Part shown: piece after piece, positions 56,931 through 64,000 of the stretch | Layout: each line of letters opens with the position of its first letter | How positions within the stretch are numbered: position 1 is the stretch's first letter | Source: Liolophura sinensis | Lineage: Eukaryota; Mollusca; Polyplacophora; Chitonida; Chitonidae | Length of the DNA: 64,000 nucleotides | Direction: 5' to 3' | NCBI RefSeq assembly: GCF_032854445.1 | Contig: NC_088307.1 | Location: forward strand, 16,382,017-16,446,016 | Notes under the pieces: generated by a model | Databases searched by the model: none | Seen by the model: the letters and a program-made list of their open reading frames with translations, nothing else | What the model was told of the DNA's origin: nothing | Position numbers and translations under genes: made by a program

Positions 56931-57705
56931 CGCATGCGTTTCAATACCAGCGCTTAGATGGTCATATGTATCTTTGAGGGGTTGGCGCGACAGCGTGCCT
57001 GCATGCTACAGGGATTTCTTCCCAGGCAAATGGGTGTTTTCAACGTCATAACGTTGCAGTTGCAGAAGCTGCGTGTATTGGCTTTTTCACAATGAAAATA
57101 AACGGTTTGTTATCACCTTGTACTGTGACATGGCGGCCATACACAGACTGGTGAAAACGTTTGTGCCCCAAAACAATGGCTTTTTCTTTCTGGATCTGGG
57201 CGTAATTGATTTCCGCGGACGTGGGGGATTTTGAGGCGAATGCAATAGGCCGAATTTCTTGAAGAAGCGTCGTCCCGAGGCCATGTTTTTATGCATCTAA
57301 TTTCACTTTTGAAATGACGAATTCTGCTGTGCATCACAACGCATTCTGCGTTTTTTGTCAGTAACTGACACATCGGCGTCGTAATCTCGGAAAGGTTTGG
57401 GGAAAACTTTGAAAGATACGTAATCATTCCTAGAATGGTTTCGAACTCGGATCGTGCGAATATGGGATTTAACTTCGGTTGTACGAATGAAAGGAAGCGG
57501 TCATAGTACGTTCTGAGTAGCTTTTTGTCTCTTTCATCAGTCCATGTGTTGAAGATGTCGCCGCCCTTTATCGCCGATCCAAAGTAGGAGGTAAGAACAG
57601 TGGACGGGTTCACCCTTGTCCTTCAGGGGACCTTGAAAGGTCAGGTCAACATGTTGATAATATCGTCGCCACGCTTCGGACAGATTCGCCGCATGCCATT
57701 CCATA
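56931..57705 (-). pseudogene. Older Ty3/gypsy remnant: gag fused by deletion to RT/RNase H
   Basis: Minus strand from 57705: a capsid-like Gag piece (ANLSEAWRRYYQHVDLTFQG, later GDIFNTWTDERDKKLLRTYY and NPIFARSEF). Without a gap it runs at about 57433 into the reverse transcriptase thumb (ETILGMITYLSKFSPNLSE). In another frame RNase H follows (IRPIAFASKSPTSAEINYAQ, YGRHVTVQGDNKPF), then ADTLSRQPLK. Protease and the reverse transcriptase palm are deleted. The frame is broken. The sequence continues, beyond the young element and the Tc1-like element, at 51247-50625. Confidence 0.75.
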
Positions 57706-57709
57706 CGGG

Positions 57710-60200
57710 ACATTGTTCCAGTGTGAAGAGCAATGCAGTGGAAGTAACTCTAACTGGGTACATTGTTGATAAGCTCTTTGAGAACTTTATTTTTACAATC
57801 TTGGTGTATCTATACATGTATACAATGTCCCAGTATTACAATTGTACCGAAACACTGATCAACTTCAGCACTGATTTTTTTTTCTTTTTTGTTTTGGATT
57901 TGTCATAGTGAACAATATTTTCAAAAGGATGACGGACTATATCTGTGTGGATTGAAGATAATATTCATGTAGAGTTAGATCTAGAATGAAACGCTATAAC
58001 TAAACCTGGAATGCCTTCAAGTACTGGTAATCAAATTTACTTCTTTTGATACCTAATAATAAAGTTGATATTTCAATGTGAATATACAACGTGAAACAGG
58101 AGAAATACTCTTTTTCACAATGTGACATACAGATATGTAATATTGTGCATGTAATACATAAAAATTAACTGCTTTATTATGCGGACCCTCGGAATATCCC
58201 CGAAGCTTCTGTGAAGTATTTAATTTTATCTCAGTATTAAAACATCCACAGAACCATTTCCCGAATAAATGCCAAAATCTGACTTTCTGAGGACATGTAA
58301 TGAAACGGGTTTAAAAAAAAAATGTTTGTGGTCTATAGGTCTATTTTTACTTCTCTTCCTAAATAACTCAGGTTGTATTATCCGCGTTTTTTAAGCCCTG
58401 ACAGGCGCCACTAGGCGTTTATTGTCAAATGCCACATTTTACAAGGACATATATATAGCCCTCGTGGCCCGGGGATATAATTTGTAATTTAAAGAACTGA
58501 TCACAATTCAAATAGACACTTTAAATCAACTGCGATACTTGTTAACATTTACCAGGGGAGAATATAAACAAAGGTATCCCCACTCCTCCCGTATATATAC
58601 CTTTGATTATTGAATCTAGCATATTGTGATGGTAGTTTTACATTATTATAAATCATAACATCACCTAATAGTGTTAGGTTGTAAACTATATCATGGTATA
58701 ATTGAACACATGATGAAAAACTTCACCTTTATTATTAGTATACTAGGAGGAATATAGATTGAGGGTTAACGTGAAACTTAGTAGGCCCCTGTTACCCATA
58801 TATTTGTTTTTCCTTGCCTTTTGAAAGCTTGAAAAAAATAATGCTTGAAAAAATGCTTGGAAACAGATGAAGTATATTGACTTCAATATATATATATTAT
58901 ATATTCCTTTACTTATATACAGTATTTAGCGTACAAGATGCAAAAGTTCATTTCTTGAAACAAATCCCCTTTGAAGTAACCAAAGAGCTAATGTTCATTA
59001 GAAAGCATTATATTGAAATAGAGGCATTGAGACAGCCACTGTTGGAATAAATCCCAAAACTGTGTTTTAGCTGAACAAGTGACAATATTGTGCACAGTAC
59101 TATCTATCTAGTCACACCAGGTACAGGTAGGGTATTCCAAAACTGTTCATGAAAACAAATAACTGTTACATGGATAAACACAATGTAACAGTTTAAACTG
59201 CACAGACTGAACTTTGTTATATACACCAACCTTGTAAGGCAGAATCCACAATAAATCGGCGGTAACAAGAAAATTACCAGGTAGATTCTTAACACCAACT
59301 TTGGTGGAATATTTTTCGACAAGGAGCTTGTAGGAATTTTTTTTTTTCATTTTGTAGCTATCTAAGTTTGTATCATTTATTGCTGCGATGTCAAACAACA
59401 CTTCTAGCCTATCTGTATTTCCTGATTTTTACAGTGAGAGGGAGTTTGATCAAAGCTGTTTGCAGAGATTTCCACAATTTCCAATTTTCATGGTCCAAAG
59501 GAAAGTGAAATTCAATTGCCTAAACGTTTAACGGTTTAACATTCCCATTTCCCCTGGACTGACCTGCAAATGAGTGTTGTCTCCCCTGAACGTTCTACAG
59601 TTTTTAATTTATTTTTAAATACGCAGTAGTTCCTCCTGAAGTAAAATGTCTCGGAGTAAGGAGATGGCGGCTTGTGCTGAGCGAAGGGGATTTGAGGTCT
59701 GATGGATTAAGTGCGCTTTGAACCTCTTCAACTGCGATCAACTGCGACTGTGATCTTCAACTGTGATCTTCAACTGTGATCAACTGCGATAAATACTATC
59801 TAGACGAAAGCAATCTTCAACTATTTTTCTGGATTCAACAACAGCGGATTTAACAGATAGTCTGTTGTCTGAGTGATGCTAGAATGTATTCTGCTATTAT
59901 ATAGCACAATATTCTGTCACATTCAACATAATATCCTGTTAGTCTAATAGAATGGTTATGTTGAATTAATGGAATATGCGTGTTATATTTGAGTGTGTAG
60001 TTCAGAAACTAGAACGTCGGGACAGAGTGATCGAAACATATATGTAGGCCTAAATAAGATTAGGCCTACTGGGCTATCTTCTGAAATCTGTTTCTTGAAA
60101 TGTTGTGTTTAGAAATCTAACCAGGCAATAAAATAAGCGAATGATAACCCCATGATCGGGCCCAGCAATACAGCTGACTTGAATGTTTTCGTAGCCCAAG
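57710..60200. other. Intergenic, no gene seen
   Basis: AT-rich; a TA run lies near 58890-58905, and short ctgcgat/ctgtgatcttcaa repeats at about 59728-59790. No supported exon. Confidence 0.4.
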
Positions 60201-60204
60201 TCTA

Positions 60205-62169
60205 AAGCCAGGGACACACTAGGCGGATTTTTTTTCGAGTGTAGGGGCGACCTTAATCGCCTGCGAAATACGCCGACGATATTCGCAGCATAGTTGCAAA
60301 CAAATTAGGCTGATTTTTCTGTTGATCGTGGTCAGTAGGTTATGTCATGTGACCTAGTAAACCATGTGAAACAAACAAAATTTCACAGTTAAACTCAATT
60401 CCGTGTTGTTTGATTAGTCAGCTCGAAATTCGCTGGAGCGAACACACTACACAGGGGCGTATGAAGCGGGGGCCATGCCCCCTCCCCCCTTTCAAAAGGG
60501 GGTGGGGGGCACATATCTTTTGCCCTCGCCCCCTCCCCCCTTCCACACACACACACCTTTTCAAGTTTCGGAAATTATATATACTTGTAACACAAGCAGG
60601 CTCCTTCGCCTAATAAAACATCACACTACTGCAAATATATTTTCTTGGTAAACTAAACATGGTGAACTGCAATTATCCCAATGCACATTACTATTAATAC
60701 AGTGCCTACATGTTTTTTTCCGCCCTTGGGCCTACACATTTATATATGTTTATGAGTTAGTTCCTTTAGATTGGACTCGTCAGTCGATTGAAATGGAGCT
60801 GTCTGACAAACTTCGTCGAGTTCAGCAGTAGATAGTGTTCCTTTGTTACGACATCTGCAAATCGAACTTCGTCGTCTAGCAATACAAGCCCATCCACAAG
60901 TGTATACATTGTATAGAATGCAATTTATCTCATGCATTTTGCTCGGCTCAAAATAATCTTTAAAATAAATCCAATCACCTGGACATTTTCATGGAGTTTG
61001 ACATATAATTCATTTTATTGTTTTCCTTTCTTTTTCAGAGAGTTAAGGCGGTTTTTGATGGCGGTACAAATGTTCATGCCACTTGTACTGAAATACTCGT
61101 CTTTTTTTAATAACAATTTTTCTGCAACGTCGGTTTTGTATTTTTTGCATCCATACAACCATGGCTGCAATTGTCGTAAGGTTGTGAATTTTGATTATTT
61201 CCCAAAGATTTTGCTTTTCCAGATCACATGATGTAGTGTCACGAAATTATATATACCTGGTTTTCCAAACTGATAATGCGCCAAAATTACATAGGTTTAT
61301 GTGGGTTTGCTTGATTTAACTTTCAGTACACATATAGAAGTAGCATAAATTAATATATACAATTCTCCCATGGAAGGGCAAATCATCTACAGTGTAATCT
61401 GACAAAAAAGTGGACTCATTTGTCTCCAAACACAATCTTTTTTTCTAATTTAGTGATTGTGTTTCAATACGATAACGTTGCAGTTCTATTCAGCCAAAAC
61501 AGCAGAATAATTAATACATTTGCACAAATTATGCACTCATCGGTGCTGAGTTATTTATTTCGTTATGGTATATCGTCATTCCAAGATCATTTCACTTAGC
61601 ACGCGTTGCAAGATTCATCAGCGAAGGAAAATTGTGTAGCAGTTGTAGCTACCGACTTTGACGCGTTACTGACAATTCCTTTAAATCAGACGCACGCCTT
61701 TTTTCTGAGCCAAAGATCAAGTGTATGTGTACATGTGAATGGCATTGATTTCAATCGAAAGCAAGCATGCGCGAATAGGCCAGCAAGCTTACACCAAGGC
61801 CCAGTAAAAACATGGATGTTTCTTTCCACCGATTCTCCTCCGTACGAGTTAAATGCTTGTATTAGTCAATCTACACCATGCTTTTTCCGACATGCATAAA
61901 TTTAATGTTGAATTCTGGATAAATTGTTACAATGTTCTTTGTCGACCCGTGGTTCTCCAGTCAAAGGCGTCAGCAATTGACCTAAACGTGTATTTAAGTA
62001 TTTCAGGCAGGCTCAAATAGTCAAGAACACCTTAACTGGCATATATGAGATACGGCATATCGTCTCTAAGGCGATATAGCTCCTTCAGAGCTTCCGGGGC
62101 TTTGGCGGTTCCTGGACCCTCGCCTATTTTTGCTGGGACTCTTGCATCCGTCTAGTGTGTCGCCGGCTT
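60205..62169. mobile_element. Candidate DNA transposon with 26-bp inverted termini
   Basis: The left end AAGCCAGGGACACACTAGGC (60205) matches, inverted, the right end (62169 leftward) AAGCCGGCGACACACTAGAC; 21 of 26 positions agree. Length 1965 bp. I see no transposase motif: the interior frames (60740-60937 and 60932-61231) have no recognised domain. Target duplication is unclear. It may be a non-autonomous element or a decayed copy. A GC-rich tract with long C and G runs lies at 60470-60545. Confidence 0.4.
61548..61605 (-). mobile_element. Degenerate SINE tail
   Basis: gttatttatttcgttatggt, then cgtcattccaagatcatttcact, resembles the reverse SINE tail at low identity. Confidence 0.35.
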
Positions 62170-62579
62170 CACCGAGCAAAAGACAACTGACGACGCTGTT
62201 TATAAATTGGCCCAAAGCTTAAATGTGAACATTACTAAAAACGATATATCCCAATTGGGGAGACACGCAATTTACATCTCTAGATTCGAACTTCAATCAT
62301 ACAGTGTTCGGTCCGCGGTGGTTTGCTTATACCATTAGACCACTCGAATTTTTATGACAAAAGTACTTTTTTTGGACAAATGAACATGGTAAGAATTGAA
62401 TGTGCATGTTCTTATGTCACATGCTTTTAACACGAAGACTTCATCTGAAAAGGGTCTCCTCCATATTTGGCCAGCCTCATTCAGGGAAGCATGAATGAAC
62501 TGACGTAAGTAGTGACGTAAAAAGTTTGACGTAACCACAATATTCTAGTCTTTAGTATATCCCGCTGCCGTAATTCATC

Positions 62580-63370
62580 AATATCATTTTTAATTTTCTT
62601 GAATTTCGGGCAGTTGTAAAGACTACGAAGTAAGACAATTGCTCGGTCATTCAAATGGACTTGGCCCATAGATTCGAGAATTCTAGCGAAATTTTTCAAA
62701 CTTTTTTCATCACCTGCCGATGGCATGTGTTACTCTGCATTGTTTGATACGTTATGATACCTTTAATACGTTATTTATGTAGTTGAGTGCTACATTAATT
62801 CTTTTAGAACAAACTGTGTGCGTTCTATTTTCTGTGTACAAATGATGTGGTATGGTAGTACATGAAAATGTAAAAACAATTGCTTGGTCATTCAAATGCA
62901 CATTACTTGTAGTGAATGTTTCATATAGAAACATCCAGTGGCGATGGTACATCTAAAGGTATTGCAGCACATTGTAGCTTATGTCAATCACCAAAGTTAT
63001 AAGGCAAAAAGTTATACTGGGTAAAATTATTCAAATGCGGTTTCAAATTAAAGGAGCTGGTCCGACGTACTCTTCGAAGAGAAATCGAATGGTGCAAATC
63101 GCGCTGCTCTCCTATCAACAGTTTTAGCTGTAGCTCAGGTTAATTCTTGGATGACGTCATGATGAAGTGCCCAGCAACGGTAACAACCCCTTAGTAACCA
63201 GCGAACATTTCCAAACTGTTTTTATCACCTGCCAATAGCAGGGTTGTTCGGCATCGTTTGATACCTTATTTATGTAGTTGAGTGCTAAAATAATTTTTTT
63301 AGAACAGATATCAGATGTCTTACATTTTTTGTATACAAATGATGTGGTATAATAATAATACAATAATAAT
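62580..63370. repeat. Diverged large direct repeats
   Basis: Blocks recur in order: acaattgctcggtcattcaa (62635) and acaattgcttggtcattcaa (62876); tttatgtagttgagtgcta (62772 and 63269); tacaaatgatgtggtat (62838 and 63333); atcacctgcc-at (62708 and 63224). They look like old tandem copies of a segment of several hundred bp, probably a mobile element. Matching residues on the minus strand (e.g. CSK-I-ALNYIN) suggest a possible coding ancestor I cannot name. Confidence 0.5.
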
Positions 63371-64000
63371 GCTAATCACGTAACCATTCGTGCTTAGTAT
63401 CCTTACGGTCAGTCCGGTGAAATCAGGTCAGTCTGGTTGCCACGTGTGGACCTAAGTAACCCCTCACTGCTGCAATTAACCTGCAGTGAAATGTTTTCAC
63501 TTTTGATACTGGCAGATTCTTTGCTGTCAAGAAAAAACACTAATAGTATTGTTGTTTGTATGGAAGCATGCAAAGTACAATGCAGGCCTACACCTAAAAA
63601 TTGGGCGGCTGTATCGGGGGCAAACAGCTGAAATCGACGTCGATTATGCTACCCTGTCATGTGTTTACTGTCGAACTAGTTCTGTCATGTACGTACATGT
63701 CTGCGTGGGACAAGCAAACACTACGACAACGAAAATGGTTCAGTTACATCTTAATTTTTGCACCTGAGCCCCCTTTTGTGCACAGGAAAGAACTGTATGG
63801 ATCATCCCAAAATTTAAAAATGGTTATAGACAAGTGTGAGGATTTATGTTTTCTTATCAGATTGTGAGAGAGCATGTAAATGGAAATACAATGCGTCAGT
63901 GACAGTCATCTGAACTATAATCTCAAGAAAACTTCGCTAGACAGAGAAAATACCCTTTTGCCAGTGCACTGTTGTGATGTGATAACAGTGCTCATACCCA
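63371..64000. other. No gene seen at window end
   Basis: Several overlapping frames of 60-90 codons on the + strand, none with a known domain or splice structure. Confidence 0.35.

Noticed and set aside
60932-61231. 99-codon + frame inside the candidate transposon
   Set aside because: No domain recognised on either strand; a possible acceptor (tttttcag) at 61039 has no matching exon partner that I can find.

Overview
The window is animal nuclear DNA from a lophotrochozoan, most likely a mollusc. It is AT-rich and intron-rich, full of minisatellites, and carries at least a dozen copies of a tRNA-headed SINE whose tail reads as a conserved block ending in (ATAA)n or (TTTA)n; I know this type of tail from molluscan genomes. 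There is no operon structure, ribosome binding site or CRISPR array. One host gene is fully legible: argininosuccinate synthase (ASS1), + strand, 24871-44411. Its 14 coding exons have canonical GT/AG junctions and join into a 417-residue protein without any frame error.

Layout. 1-5 kb: mostly featureless, with one TRIM-like RING/B-box exon on the minus strand (3055-3544) broken by several frame changes. 5.7-6.7 kb: 23-bp minisatellite. 7.2-8.05 kb: decayed LINE reverse transcriptase. 8.46-8.79 kb: 39-bp array. 9-14 kb: SINEs and a CpG-rich patch with two CACGTG boxes and a splice donor (possible first exon). 14.3-17.3 kb: a 3-kb satellite with 55- and 57-bp units and higher-order repeats. 18.7-19.45 kb: 40-bp array. 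21.8-24.6 kb: minus-strand LINE (ORF1, endonuclease, start of reverse transcriptase). 24.87-44.9 kb: ASS1, whose introns hold seven separate minisatellites. 45-49 kb: small repeats, a strong hairpin and a 48-bp array interrupted by a SINE. 50.6-57.7 kb: nested transposons. A decayed Ty3/gypsy element was hit by a Tc1-like element and, separately, by a young complete Ty3/gypsy element with identical LTRs. 60.2-62.2 kb: candidate DNA transposon with inverted termini.

The most unusual signal is in ASS1. In introns 6, 10 and 12 the tandem repeat begins at the exon-intron boundary and its unit contains the 5' splice site, giving 9, 16 and 7 successive donor copies. In intron 6 the 21-bp unit is in frame and free of stops, so each further donor would add seven residues immediately before the serine that corresponds to a citrulline-binding residue of human ASS1. 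In introns 10 and 12 read-through past the true donor meets a stop codon at once.

The young Ty3/gypsy element is also notable. Its gag and pol frames are in the same phase, separated by a single TAA, and it sits in the centre of a 20-bp perfect palindrome.
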